Assembly: GCA_013400115.1 (NCBI GenBank)
Contig: VXBP01007531.1
Coordinates: forward strand, 870,260-934,259
Length of the DNA: 64,000 nucleotides
Source of the DNA: Rhinopomastus cyanomelas
Taxonomy: Eukaryota > Chordata > Aves > Bucerotiformes > Rhinopomastidae
Direction of reading: 5' to 3'
Position numbers and translations under genes: made by a program. The notes beneath the pieces were generated by a model. That model made no database searches and had not been told where the DNA came from. It saw only the letters and a list, made by a program, of their open reading frames with translations. Shown here piece by piece: positions 45,320-57,875 of this stretch (position 1 is its first letter; each line of letters starts with the position of its first letter).

Positions 45320-46559
45320 GGAAATGGCCAATTCAAATTCACATTCTTTAATAAGATCAGGTGAACATGGTGGAAATTTGCATTTCCAGGGTGATAGAAA
45401 TTAAGTAACTATATGCAACCACACAGAATTCAGACACCCATCTACTCAAGACAATTTCTGGGGTGTGAAATGACTTTGTCTTCTAACCGGTGTGTGCTGG
45501 ACACCACCACAGGGTAATGGGCACCACCAGCACAGCCAGGGAGAAAGCAAAAGTGTGGTTAAAACAGCAGCCCAGGTCTGCGTGATGAGCACAGACAATA
45601 CCCACAAAGAATTCTCGGATATCTTCAAAGACACAGGCTCAACAAACTCCAGGATGATGCACTCAGTAAAACCTTAGTCTGCCCCAAAGATAACGGAGAA
45701 CATGCAACACTTGAAAGACAGAAGAACAAGAACCATCGTAAAAAAAAAATATACCAGGTATTTACTTACAAGTTTACATGCAGTTAAGATCAAGCCAGTG
45801 GTTTTTAATAGACCCATGGAATGCTTTTTATTTAAGTGCTGCCCAGTATTCGCTCTACTCCCAGTTTTCTAACAGTTTCTGAATGTTCTCCAATTCTCAT
45901 TGTATTGGAGGCCTGGAAGAATCTATGGAAAATCTTTAAGTTTTGCAGGAGGCCAAAGATAAAAAAATCTGTGGCTGAACTCAAAGAGTAAGAATAACTA
46001 ACAGAAGTGATCCATAATGGATACAGGTGGAGTAAAAACTACTTCATTGCTGATCCAATGAATGTAGAACCAATAGCTCAAGTGTTTGCTCCACACAGCA
46101 AAGCAGAAAAAAATAGATATATAGGGATGATAAACTGATTTGGAAAAATTCATTCCAAATCTGTAGCTGATCAATAAGCCCTTATGAAAATAGTTGGAAT
46201 ATGAGGTTGCTGGCATCCAGTAAAAAAAGACATTAATAGCCATCTAAGTGGCTAAAATAGTTTATTAACAAAATAGCTTTAAAATACTGTGACATGACTA
46301 AGCTGGTTGTGTTGGAAGTGTTGCTCCACACCAGCACAAAGTACCTGTCAGACTTTAAAAGTCCTTTCTGGCAGCGCATCTTGTCTGAGGGATGGCTCGA
46401 GCATATGCCAATGTGGCAAGTGGGCATCCCTGGGCTCCACAGGACTGTCTGTCCTGTGAAGAAAAATAAAAGGAAATGCTCTGGGCTGCGAGTCATGTGG
46501 GAAGTCAGGTGACATCAATGCCAAAGTCCTTCTGAAACCCAAAAGTAGTTCTGCTTCTA
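45320..46559. other. Unique non-coding stretch
   Basis: No repeat or exon recognised between two plus-strand CR1 copies. Confidence 0.5.
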
Positions 46560-46956
46560 GCTGAGGAGAGGCTGAGGCTGCTCAGCCCAGAGAAGAGGAG
46601 GCTGAGGGGAGACCTCACTGCTCTCTGTAACCTCCTGAAGGGAGGCTGGAGTGAGGCAGGGGTTGGCCTCTTCTCCCTAATGGCTAGTGACAGGACCAGA
46701 GGAAATGGGGTCAGGTTGTTCCAGGGGTGGTTCCAACTGGATCTTAGGAAAAGCTTCTTCCCAGAAAGAGTGGGGAAGCCTTGGAACAGGCTGCCCAGGG
46801 AAGGGCTGGAGGCACCATCCCAGGAGGTGGTCAGTAAACAGGCAGCCAGGATGTTTTAGAAGCTGTTTTAGTGTTTCAGTGTTGTAGGGCAGACAGTTGG
46901 ACTGGATGATCTTGTAGGTGTCTTTCAACCTTGATGACTCTATAATTCTATGATTT
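46560..46956 (+). mobile_element. CR1 LINE fragment, plus strand
   Basis: It runs from 'tgaggagaggctgaggctg' and 'aagaggaggctgaggggaga' through 'ggcctcttctccctaatgg' and 'gccttggaacaggctgccc' to 'ttggactggatgatcttgta', 'caaccttgatgactctat' and ATTCTATGATT. Frames are broken (46687-46887 is out of the CR1 frame). It is of the same group as 45061 and 63621. Confidence 0.93.
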
Positions 46957-47449
46957 TGGAATACCTCACAACTTCTCAATCTTTGAAACCCAAACACATT
47001 TTCTGTTTCAAATTGCTCAGCTATTCCCTGTCCACCTCAACCTACTGCAGAACGATCCATCCCATAAAGAGCTAAACTGGTGATCGCTGAACCTCCAAGC
47101 TAAACTGCAGCCTCTTACCAACACCATTGAATCGTTGTGACCAACAAGGAAAGTTGGGGAATGATCATTGCGAGAGGCTTCGTTTGAGCTTTTGGGACAT
47201 CCGTGGGCACTGGGGTGAATATTTGTCTTCCTAAAGAGCAACGAGGAAAAAACCCAGTACAATCCCTTTGCAGTTGCCAGTGATAATGGATGCTGTGTGA
47301 GCTAAAAACCCAGCAGTTAAAAGCTACATTTATTATCACTCTATCTCACACCAGCAAATTTATGATCCCTTCCAGACCTAAAACATCAAAGCCAAGCAGG
47401 AGTCAGAGCCTTTTCAGACTGTTAGGGGTTAGGTTTTTTTTTCCTCCTT

Positions 47450-47665
47450 CTTTTCACATAGATTGCTTTATTTATTTTTTAAAAGGAGGTGGGCATTAAA
47501 ACCAAAATCTGACCTTTGATCCCCTGAGGCAACTCATTACTTACAAGGGCAAACAGGGAGCTGAAAGTTTTTCCTGCATGAAACCGTAAATAATTCTTCC
47601 ATAGGTTCACAAATCACTCTGGGTTGGTAAAGTAAATAGTAATTGGTGGGTTTCTCCCTAGAGGC
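47450..47665. promoter_or_regulatory. Candidate conserved non-coding element
   Basis: Motifs include GCTTTATTTATTTTT, GGGCATTAAAACC, CCTTTGAT (TCF/LEF core, 47513-47520), CTCATTACTTAC, CCGTAAATAATTC and GTAAATAGTAATTGG. There is no coding-like frame. The mixture of TCF, forkhead (GTAAATA) and homeodomain cores in 200 bases suggests an enhancer. Confidence 0.3.
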
Positions 47666-50005
47666 AGGTCTGGAGGGTCTTGTAGATTAGAGTCAGGGAT
47701 TCTTTGTTTTTGTTTAAAAAACAACTTTAAACACCATGTTCCCCTCAGCTCACTGCTCCAGATGCTCAGGTGATACGTGAAGGCTCGGAGGTGTGCGGAC
47801 GGAAGGGTGGTAGGAAGGGGAAGGGTTTGCTGTTTCTCTCATGTTTAGTCTTTTCTCATGTTGGAATTTAAGAGATTCACAACTTTAGGGTGAAGGGGAG
47901 TATTAGAAAACATATAGAGTCACAGATATGACATACAGCGGTCCTTTCTGTGTATTACCAACAACGTTCAGAGAAGGAACCTTCTTCTCACTTCCTCCTG
48001 TTGCTCCACCAAGGAGCTGGAAGACACAACAAATATTTCCTTTCTGTCTCACTTTTTTAAGGTGTTACTACGGTTAAAGACAATGCACACGGAACACACC
48101 TTTCAACCTTCACCATTTGATAAATTTTACCCAAAACATCTGAAGCCTACTCAAATCCAAATACCTCTTCAACCACTGCACTTCCAACTGGTACCAGAAA
48201 GACTTTAGCAGTCGCACACAAATACCTAAATTAAAGGGAAATACCCACAGTTGCTACCGGAAAAACACAGTTGTTAAGGCAGAGCAGTGAATGGAATGAG
48301 AAAGGGCACCAATACCATCAACATTAGTTGAAATGTTCCCATGCTGGACCAATCAGACCTGTCTGCCATCAGAACAGGATTTCCCAGTGGCTCTCTGTCC
48401 CACTAGGGTGATTTTCTCTGCTGGAACATTATTTAAGAGCTTGCTGATGTTGTGCCAAAGAAAAGCCATCAAAGGGAGATTAATCTGTGCAAAAACACAG
48501 TAATCCCAGAAAAGGAGATGTGTAGGTGCTACATTTAGAGGAGAAAGGTCGAAGCCATGAGGACAGAGAGAAAACGGAGTAGGAAACTGGATGTTTATAA
48601 AGGTGATCGACATAGTTCTACCTGGATGGGCTGACTACAGCAAACACAGTTGTTTGCAAGGAGAAAACTCATCCCAAGCCCGCTTCTATTCCCAAGAAAA
48701 ACAAGTCATAAATTTTGTATTTAATAATTGAAACGAATGGCCTGACTTTCAGCCAGGCGGAGCACAATGCACTGAAGAACCCTAAAGTATTGATGAAGAT
48801 ATTCAAGTTTTCCACCTGGCATTCTTCGAAACCTTAAAAGTCAAGTGCTAAAGCCACTGGAAGCTTCATCTTAGACAAGACCATGTTTGAAATTCCTTAT
48901 TTCTGCCCTCCAGCCACCTCAGCCCCAAGATCTGAGGCTAGTCAGATGCTGCAGAAGAACCACCAAGGACTCTGCTGCAGAGTCAGGGGATGCTAGAGGA
49001 GCTGCACTAGTGCAGCCTCTTACCCTACACACCCTCTATTACATGTGGCTGGTTTATAAAACTGCAGCAACTTGTACTGCTGAAAATAAAGGCACTGGGA
49101 ACACTTGATGTCCTATAGCTCTCATCTACAGCTTTCCCCATAAAGACTTAGACGCTGGAGTGGGGTTGGCAGAGCTATACAGGAAGGTGCTCCAGAATCA
49201 GTACAGCTTACACACAGAGTGACCAAGGCAAACCAAACAGAGCATGGCTTTTCTTTCCATAAACTGGGGTGAAAACTACCATCAGGCAGGGCATGCTTCA
49301 CAAGGAGGGAGCTCAGCCATCCCTCCTGAAACAGTGGCCATCCAGGTGCCGAGTTTTTAAGTGTGAACCACTGATTTATTTTCTGTCTCCCATTGAATCA
49401 GGAAAAATGGTTGCTATTCCCAGACAGGGAACAGAGACAAGGATTAGACACCCAAACACCACACTCAAAGCCTTTGGCAGAGTAGGAAACTGAACACACT
49501 ACTTCTCTCTGAACCAGCTTCTTAAGCATCACTCTATCACCCCAACCCTGCCATGATGCACAGACACATCCTCCTTCCATGGGGCTCCAGAGCACAAAGC
49601 AGCAGCTAGTAAAAGATTCCTGCTGGCCCAGACTCAGATCCTGTCTGGACTCAGGGAACAGGTTTCTGGTTTCAAAAGGAGCTGAGCTGAAGTTGCTTTC
49701 CAACAGTTGCAACCTTTTTAACAAAACAGAGGTTTTTCTCCAGCAAGGAAAGCCATAAATCAGGACATCTCCTGAGGTTCCTTTTTTTTTTAATCCCTCT
49801 CTTTTTTTCCTTCTCTAGTTAGTGATCCTTCCCTCCCCTTTTCCATCCCTCCAGACTTACTTCATAAACATTAGCTTTCAAGCATCTCTTCCCCCAGAGG
49901 ACATATCATAAACATCATGTTAAATATTTAGAACAGGAAACCACCTCACTTTTCTAGCTACATAAAGGCTGTCTTGGGAGGGTGCATTTTCTCTTCTTAT
50001 GTCTC

Positions 50006-50024
50006 TTCTTTCTTTCTTTCTTTC
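50006..50024. repeat. Short (TTTC)n repeat
   Basis: Four to five TTTC units ending in CTAG. Together with the upstream pyrimidines it forms a good polypyrimidine tract before the AG at 50027-50028. Confidence 0.8.
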
Positions 50025-51179
50025 CTAGCACAGACCATTGCAATAACCACAACATTTGCCAGGGATGGTTGACAACAGTGTTAAAACCCCACCCTGGCAT
50101 CTGGGAGAAGGGAAGTGCTCCTGGAAGCTTCAGTGCGTCTCTGAACATCCTGCTCCTCGTGGTACTTCTGCAGACCTTGGATGGTCCCTGGTGTAAGAGC
50201 TCAGAAGAAGGAGCTGGTTCTAACAAGCTGAGGCCACTTTGCAGCATTCCCAGCATCCACTGTAAGGTCCCGCTTCCAGCTGACCTTACCTTCTCTGAGT
50301 GTCCCCAGGAATCACTAAGGTTACACACAGTGAAGGTGTTTGACAACAGCATTAAACACCAGCGGTTCCCCTTAAACACTGATGACTCCAGGCTTCATTC
50401 AAAGATAGTGGAAGCCAAAGGTTTGTGGCACAAAACCCTTTTTGATGACTCTCCTGCAAAATCCCCCCTGCCCTCACCCCGACTGGATTTATTTAGTTAG
50501 AGCCCAGTCCCAGCTTCAGGCTTTCTCTTCATCCTCCTCACCACTCCTCTATCCCTCTCACACCACTGTGAACACTCACAAACACGATGACCCTCAAGTG
50601 TTTACAATGGTGTTTCCTTTTCCCATTCCTGCCTTCAGAAAGGCATAAGGACATTGTCCCTGCCCTGCATGATGGCCCGAGCAGTGGCCACAGGGTGGGC
50701 ACTGACTGTGGTCAGAAGACACTGTCTTCATCATTGGCTGTGTCAAACAGCAGTTTCCTTTCAATGCTGCATATTCCTCATCTACACTCAATCTACTGAA
50801 CTCCAATCCTTTTCCCAAAAGCTGGTCTCTGTAGACTTCAACATTAATTTACTTTCTTCTAGGCTTCCAAATTTTCACAAGAGGCTTCTCAAACCAGGAC
50901 ACAAAGTCCAAGCAGCCTTCTAGAGGACCAAACCACACAGAGGAGAAACCCAGATTCAGTCCTGGAGCCCATAAATTAACACAGCACATTGCAAGGTCAC
51001 AGTGATTCATTCTTCACCATCACCCCCTTCATTCCACCTGGCTGAAACTCAGTTCAGATCCAGGAGAAGCCAGCACAAGAGTTTGGCAAACCGTGACGTC
51101 CTGCTTCAGATCTATCCTGAAGATTTAGAGGGTGCAAAGGCCTTGATGTTGGCTTTTCAGCTGTGGGCAAATCTCACCC

Positions 51180-51530
51180 ATTGTACACTGGCGAATCGAC
51201 GTTTCGGTGACGCAAACAGAATGGCTTCGCCAAGCGCACAGACACACGAGAAAGAAAAACAAAGATCATAAAGATTTATAGATTGCTTTAAAATTCAGTC
51301 ACCCTAAACCCTGAGCTGCTCCTAAAAGCACTACCAAGCTGGCTGGAAAGCTATGTCAGTGCACGAAGGGCTCGTTCTGCTGGAACGAGGGCTTGAGTGC
51401 AGATCAACAGAATTAACGAGCTTAAAAACTACAGGGTATTAGTTCAGTACCTCACAGCAACGATAACATTAAAAGTTTTATGTCTCTGACTTTTATGTTT
51501 AAAATGAAGAAGGATATTTTAGGCTCTGAG
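51180..51530. promoter_or_regulatory. Candidate conserved non-coding element with CpG cluster
   Basis: Eight CpGs lie within 51192-51248, followed by AACAAAG (SOX/TCF-like, 51258-51264), ATCATAAAGATTTATAG, GCTTTAAAATTCAG, a hairpin CTCGTTC-TGCTG-GAACGAG (51371-51389) and ATTAAAAGTTTTATGTC. CpG retention followed by AT-rich homeodomain-type words, with no coding frame, resembles a constrained element. Function is inferred. Confidence 0.35.
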
Positions 51531-53266
51531 GAACCTAAGGGAGCTCAGTGGTCCACATCTTCGTGCTTGCGCATGACACGTCTCACACAACTACATGAGC
51601 TGGTTTCTTTGAGGTCCATAATTCCAGACACTTCATTTTGCAAAGTGTAGCACTTCAGCTGTGCAGGGGTCTAGATCTTTAGCCAGCATACCCAAACTCT
51701 AAAAATGCGTATCTCCTTCCAAGAACAAATCCCCCTGCCACCATCCCAGTGCTTCCTGCTTTTAGTCAGGCTGCAAATGAGCCGCCCCTCCAGCGTCACA
51801 AGTGAGTCAGAAGGGGGCTCATGAACAGAGGTGTGCGAAAATAAAAGGAGCAAACATCAAACAATAACAACAGATCATATTTTGCGATCATTTTGTCTCA
51901 GGCAGAAAGGCTGAGGCTGGTTCTAATTTGAATTTAACCAGTTGGCTGGGCCCTACCTTATATATTATCTTTGGAATGTGAGTAATTTTGTTGGTTTCGT
52001 TATTTTGTCTTCTGTAACATGGCACTCCTGACTGCAGTGGTATGTGGAAGCTATTTTTATTGGGTAGTAGTGAAAGGAAGTGATGGATAGACCTGGTTGG
52101 GAACATTTTAACAAAACATTTTTTCATTTGAATTTCCTACTTGCTCCAATGTGAAGTTGTCCACACTGGAGCGGCTGGTTTCAGATTGATTTTTTAAATT
52201 ATTACTACTATTATTTTATTTGAAAATAACACCACAAAAAATACTTTCAAAATAGTGTTTCTAAACAGAAAAGTCCCAACTGCTCCAGCCAAAATAATTT
52301 TGTTTTGAAATCAGAAGAGGAAAACAAAGTCAAAATGTTGTTGGAGAAAGCCCAGCCAGGAGCCTTCCAAAGGATGCAAAGCCAACTTCATCCCCTGCTT
52401 AAGTACCCACTGGATATTTTCCCCCTTAGATTTTAAGCTCTTAAAAGTTTTCAAGGCTTTGGCTTTTCCCATCAGTTCAGCACAGTAGCTCTTTTCCATG
52501 GCTTCTCCAAGAACTGCAGAAACATCGAACCCATCTTACTTGGGGTTTCTTGGGCAGGGATTTGGATAGAATGAGCAGCTCAAGCCCAAGGAATGGCTTG
52601 GAAAGGCAGAGTCCTGGAAATCCTTCCTGGTCAGTGTCATGTAGGTACCACAACATGCAGTCCCTCCATGATGTGGTGTGGTCAAATGGAGTTGGTAAAC
52701 CACATGCTGGAAGCCTACCAGTCCCAGGTGCCCACAAAAGCCAAAAATTAAAAGGGAGTATCCTCAATGGATGACCAGCCACTCCTGAGACGCTGCCTTC
52801 CCCTGCAGGGTTTCCCTAACAGCTTTCAAAAGCCTGGCCAGCTCCATCTTAAGCAAAGCTGGCCAGTGATCTAGGAAACTCTTCAATTATAGATGAGCAC
52901 CAATAAACAGCCAGTGATTTGCTGGAAATTATGAAGTATAAATAATTGAGGAGCAGGGAGTTGGCCCAGAGGTACCCTTCTCTCTTGCTGATTCGCCTTA
53001 ATGCATTTCCTTGATGCAACTCCCTGCTGTGTACCTAACACTGTAGGGAGCAGCAGGATAATGGCCCTTGAAGAATATCCTGAGCTGCTCCTACAGAGTT
53101 ATAAAAACCTGAGCATCTACCCCATGGAAATGTGCAACCAAGGAAAGGGAGTCAACCCAGCCAGCCCAGCTGCAACTTGCTGCCAGACTGGAATCAGTAA
53201 TCTTGCCTAGGTTGTCCAGTCCCACTCTAGTGGAAGCTCATGTGAAAGAACTCCAGGACGTGTTAT

Positions 53267-53345
53267 AAAATCATAAAGGTCGGAAAAGACTTTCAAGATC
53301 ATCAGGTCTAACCATCTGCCCTACAACCCATAGCTTGCTACTGCT
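53267..53345 (-). mobile_element. CR1 3' tail remnant, minus strand
   Basis: 'aaatcataaaggtcggaaaa', 'aagatcatcaggtctaacc' and 'ctgccctacaacccatagc' represent a degraded 3' end of the 63621-type CR1. No body remains. Confidence 0.75.
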
Positions 53346-54829
53346 TTTTCAGGGTGTCATTAAGCAGGAGATTCAATCAGGGCAGGAAGGTACCCTCAGC
53401 CCTTTAATGGGCTGATGTTGGGAGAGGAGAGAGTGCACTTCAGCAATCCCAACCTTCCAGCCCTGAGATCTCTGCTCTGCAAAAAGCTTTTCAAAGAGAT
53501 TACTTCCAAAACAGGGGAAATAACCCCTTCCTGAGGCCACAGCTTCTGGGAGAGCATGAAACAAACCCAAAAGCCAAGTCTGCAGCACAGCAACTCCCCA
53601 AGGCAAAAGCACTGAGAAGTTTCTTCCCAGGCAAAGGAGCTTCAGCCAGAGCTTCTTCCTTAATGCAAAGGCAACAGTTCCTTTGGGAAAACAGATATTT
53701 TTACCTTGGAGACACTTCTGTGAAGTCTGTCAAACCAGAAAATCGTATCAGGAAGGCGCTGCTACTGGGTCACAGAAAATGACAGAAGCCAAGTGGATGC
53801 ACAGCAAGGAGCACAAGGAAGCCTCACAAATACCCCTCCACACTCAACCAATGGAGAATCCAAATGGGACTTTCTTGTTAACACCCACCAGTTCACAGCT
53901 GTCTCACATCTTGAAGCTTAAGCGCTTTGAATCTGTTGAACTGTGGATGCTGTGACAAACCACATAAAATCTTTCATACAACAGATAGTAAAGTCTCCCT
54001 GATAACTCAGAGCTGTGGCTCCCACTCAGTAACAAATTGCTGGTCATAATGCTAATCTTCTTTCATGAGCTTTAAATATCTCACCCTGAACTACAATGAA
54101 AATCTTTGGGCTCTTGCACAGAAAAAGAAACACCTGACTTACCTGAGGTGTAAAAGATGGGAATGCGAAAGATGCTGAAGATAGAAAAGGTGCTTCATGA
54201 GGAGAAGGTTTCCATGAGACTTTTAAAGAAACTGGAAATCAAACTAGAAATTTAAGCATAGGATGAGTCAGGTCTAAATTGGATGTCTAAATCTGGGGAG
54301 TCTAATTCAGAATAAATTCCCTGAAGAAGAAAAGAAATAAGGAAAGAAAAACAATTCCCAAAAAAATACAGAAAGCCAGTGGGAGAGAAGGCTGGGGAAG
54401 ACTGCTTTGGTCCACCTGACCCAAATTCTCTTCTACCAAGAGTTACTCTCATATGTGGGGATTCCTTAAGGCAGAGCTAGGTTGGCATGTAAGGAGGGGG
54501 ATTTCAGATCAGGTATTTTAAAAACAGTGGAGATCTGGAGCAAAAAGACAGGGTTTGGTGATGGCCTTGGGACAGTTGTGTTAATGATTGGACTCAATCT
54601 GATTTTACCTGTTCTTCTGAGGAGTTTAGTTCACGTTGAACCATTCCTCTAATTCGTGGCACAATGTTCTCTTTTATGATGATGACTATGATTCTATGAT
54701 TTTCACACATCCATGTGTGCACAGTTACAGCCAAAGCAGTTATGGGCTCCTGAGAGAAGGAACCTAGCAGAAGCATCATCTTATCCCCAGTATAGAGCAC
54801 ACTAGCACTTTGTCTTGTGATAAAGACAA
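53346..54829. other. Unique non-coding stretch
   Basis: No exon, repeat or motif cluster recognised. Confidence 0.5.
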
Positions 54830-55385
54830 AGAATCATTAGGGCTGGAAACGACTCTTGGGATCATCAAGTCCAACAATCAAGCCTACTCTACAAAGTTCA
54901 CCTCTAAACCTATCCTACTCTTGCCCCCATCTAAATTACCTCTAAACACCTCCAGGGATGCAGATTGAACCCCCTCCCTGGGCAGCCTGTTCCAGAGTCT
55001 GACTGCTCTTTCTGCGAAAACTTTTTTCCTAATGTCCAGCCTAACACTCCCCTGGGCAGCTTGAGGCCCTTTCCCCATCACTAATAACTTGTGAGAAGAG
55101 ACCAGCACTCACCTCTTTACAACATTCTTTCAGGTAATTGTAGAGAGTGATGAGGTCTCCCCTCATCCTTCTCTTCTCAAAGCTGTAGCTCCTTAAATTG
55201 CTCTTCTCCAGGCCCTTCACTAGCTTTGTTGCTCTCCTCTGCTCCTGCTACAGCTCCTCAAGGTCTTTCTTGTATTGAGGTGCCCAAATTGAACCCAGTA
55301 CGCAAAGTGTGGCCTCACCAGTGCCCAGTACAGAGGAACAATCACCTTCCTGCTCCTGCTGGCCACACTACTTCAAATACAGGCA
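54830..55385 (-). mobile_element. CR1 LINE fragment, minus strand
   Basis: It starts with a short inverted tail ('gaatcattagggctggaaac', 'gatcatcaagtccaacaat'). The frame 54884-55108 has RLDIRKKVFAERAVRLWNRL and PREGVQSASLEVFRGNLDG. Beyond it the body extends to 'gtgcccagtacagaggaac' and 'ctgctggccacactacttc', reaching about 55385. At about 0.55 kb it is among the longer copies. Frames are broken. Confidence 0.92.
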
Positions 55386-56367
55386 GCAGCCTATAGAACA
55401 AATAGATATCCATGTAGAGATAAATTCAGCTGTTGGGTGTCATCAGCATTTCTGATTAAACAGAAGCTACTCTGCTCCTGCAGATGCCTGAGCAGACCCT
55501 GGTCCTTCCTGCTCCTGCACAGCAGAAGGAATGTGGCTGGGAGATGAGACCTGAAAATGGATGGGGTGGCTGCAGGAACCACAGAAGCCTCCTGGTCTAA
55601 CGAGGGAATGTGGAACTGGCAGTGTCTCCAAGGCCAGCATCAGGGCACGATGGGCTGATGAAGTCTGAGTAGATGCCACAGCTCATAGCTTTTTAAGATC
55701 TAAGTAAACAGTGTAAAGGGACATGGAACCAGGGCTCCGTATGCAGATTTTGCTCCATTACATTTCTGAGCTGTTTTTTCTCTTTTCACTCCCAGCTATG
55801 GAAGACGCCAAAGCTGTTAAATATCAAATGTGGATAATGGGAATCCCATAAGCTGGGGGAATGGCCAGGATTCAAGGATATGTCCAGAGTAGAAAAAAAA
55901 CCCACAACATTAGAAAGAAAATAAAAAGAAGAAAGAAACAGGCAAAGAGATAGGGGTGGAGGAAGAGGAGGAGGAGAGATCTGACCCCCGACTTGTCACA
56001 GCCTGTTCTGTTTTTCAGGCCACAGCATAATGGCACAGGAATTATCATTATTATTGTGGCTGTATTAATTCTATTCTGTTGCATTTTCCAGGATGGCTAC
56101 CAGCCCCTTATCACCCAGGACTTCTCTTATTGTAGCCTCCAACCGCATAGCCCTACCTACAACTATACACAAAGTCTTTTCCTATGCTACTTGCTTGTAG
56201 GACACAGGCTGAAGTGAGCAATCCCATCACTGCCCTAGTCCACTGCAGCTGAAAGGATCAGGCATGAAGCATGGTACAGCTGGCAGGAAAAAAGGGTCTT
56301 ACTGTTGCTCGGAATCCAACAGCAATGGCTGGAGGAGTCAGGACATCGATGGAGTCACCCAAAACTA
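55386..56367. other. Unique non-coding stretch
   Basis: Contains A-rich sequence near 55893-55945 and AT-rich words near 56040-56070. Nothing gene-like. Confidence 0.5.
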
Positions 56368-56432
56368 AGAATCACAGAAAGTTAGGGGCTGGAAGGGACC
56401 TTGAAAGATCATCTAGTCCAACCTCAGGAAAA
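56368..56432 (-). mobile_element. CR1 3' tail remnant, minus strand
   Basis: 'aagaatcacagaaagttagg', 'ctggaagggaccttgaaag' and 'atcatctagtccaacctca' are a good match to the CR1 3' end. The element stops almost at once, so it is a severely 5'-truncated insertion. Confidence 0.85.
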
Positions 56433-57788
56433 GTCTCCCTAGTCCAAAGCGACTGGCACTCACACCGCAGGGATAATGAACACACACAGCACAGATTCTG
56501 TCTTGGTGTCTGCTCTCGTTTTGGAGACAGGACCCCTGTTTCCACCCCTGTTGGGGTTGGAGGTAATTGTGGTTACTGAAACCATGCCTGAATATTTCCA
56601 GAGATGTTATGTGTTTATTCTCCTCTCTAGGTATTCAGTGACCAGCATGCACAGACCTCGAGAAGCCCAGACTGGAGGAGGGAACCTTCTGGAAGAGGTC
56701 ACGGAAGGACCAGACAGAAAGCTCACAGTGAAGAACAATAAACTGAAGTTATAGCAGCTCACATTAGTTCACTAAAGATCAAAGTGAACTTAAGAAGATG
56801 ACAATAGTCTTGTGTTATTTTTAAATGTTACATAAACTAGATATTATTTTCTGCATCATAGCGATGGCAGACCTGGAGTATGAGTCCAACTAAATGCTTA
56901 ATCCAAGATTACAGATACCTGAGGCAGAACCAGGACTCCAATCCTGATGCTACATGCGCTTACCCAGCAGCCTTAATCCCAAAGCCATTGACATGACTTC
57001 AAAACCCACTGTACCTGGAACATGGTATCAAATTTTGGCTTTAGGATGGTCATTCATTCAAAAGCATTTTCCTTGTAAACTTGACCTTATTTTCAAAAAG
57101 TCTAATTGAGAAAAAGCAAAGCAGCCAACATAAGTAACCAAAACTAAAGACCCCAAAACAAGAGGCTCTGAGCCTCTCCCATGATGAATTGTCTCCAGAA
57201 GCTGAACCTCACTTCAGAGCACAGACTCACGCACGAGGCATTTCACAGCCCTGCAACGCAACTGGGAATGTCTTGGATGGATAGGACAACCAGAAAGAAA
57301 ATTAGAAGCTATTCCCTTCTCCTTCCAGTGTGTTTGACTTTGTGTAGGAAACATTATGCAATGGGATGAAGGCAGGAGTAGGAAAAAAACCCAGCCAGCT
57401 CTCTAAGCAATACATCAGCAAATGGAACTTTGAGCCCATCAATAATCCTTGAAAGGCTCCTCCCTCCAACCAGCACTTCAGATTGTGCTGGTTTGCTTAC
57501 TTTGCACAGGTATGTCTGAAGAGTGGCTGTTGCTGACTCCCAGACAAACTGTCTGATCCCAGCACGGCTCTTATTAAACAAGCGACTGGTTTCGCTCCAT
57601 CAGTCAATGTCAGATCTCAGCCTGAGAGCCAGGCCAGGAAAACTGCCCTGCAAAACCCCAGGGCTTCAGCCCCAGCAGCTGGCCAAGTCCTCAGGTTCAG
57701 CACCAGGGTGTGTTGCTGGAAGAGGATGACATCCTCCACAACAAAATAAGGACAAGGAGAAGTAAATAAAAACGATTACGCTCATCAT
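56433..57788. other. Unique non-coding stretch with a possible ancient SINE
   Basis: No gene recognised. The possible MIR-like segment at 56875-56985 is listed separately. Confidence 0.5.
56875..56985 (+). repeat. Possible ancient SINE (MIR-like) fragment
   Basis: 'gattacagatacctgaggca', 'gaaccaggactccaatcctg' and 'atgctacatgcgcttaccc' follow the order of the MIR 3' half (ttttacagatgaggaaact, cagagccgggattcgaaccc, then a gct..ttaacca block). Divergence is high. The call needs an alignment. Confidence 0.3.
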
Positions 57789-57875
57789 AATCATAGAATT
57801 CATTAGGTAGGAAAAGACTTTTAATTAAGATCATGGAGTCCAACCACCAGCCCAACGGTCCCAATCCACTAAGAA
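57789..57875 (-). mobile_element. CR1 3' tail remnant, minus strand
   Basis: 'atcatagaattcattaggta', 'gaaaagacttttaattaaga' and 'tcatggagtccaaccaccag' are a degraded CR1 tail with a small insertion. No body remains. Confidence 0.8.

Larger units (their letters stand above)
46957..53266. other. CR1-free unique stretch of about 6.3 kb
   Basis: No gene recognised and no CR1 copy. It holds candidate regulatory blocks at 47450-47665 and 51180-51530, a (TTTC)n run and T-rich tracts near 49780-49820, and a possible but unsupported exon at 50029-50500. Confidence 0.5.

Noticed and set aside
57480..57500. 'tgtgctggtttgcttac' as the start of a bird endogenous retrovirus LTR
   Set aside because: No second LTR, polyadenylation signal, primer site or viral coding sequence nearby.
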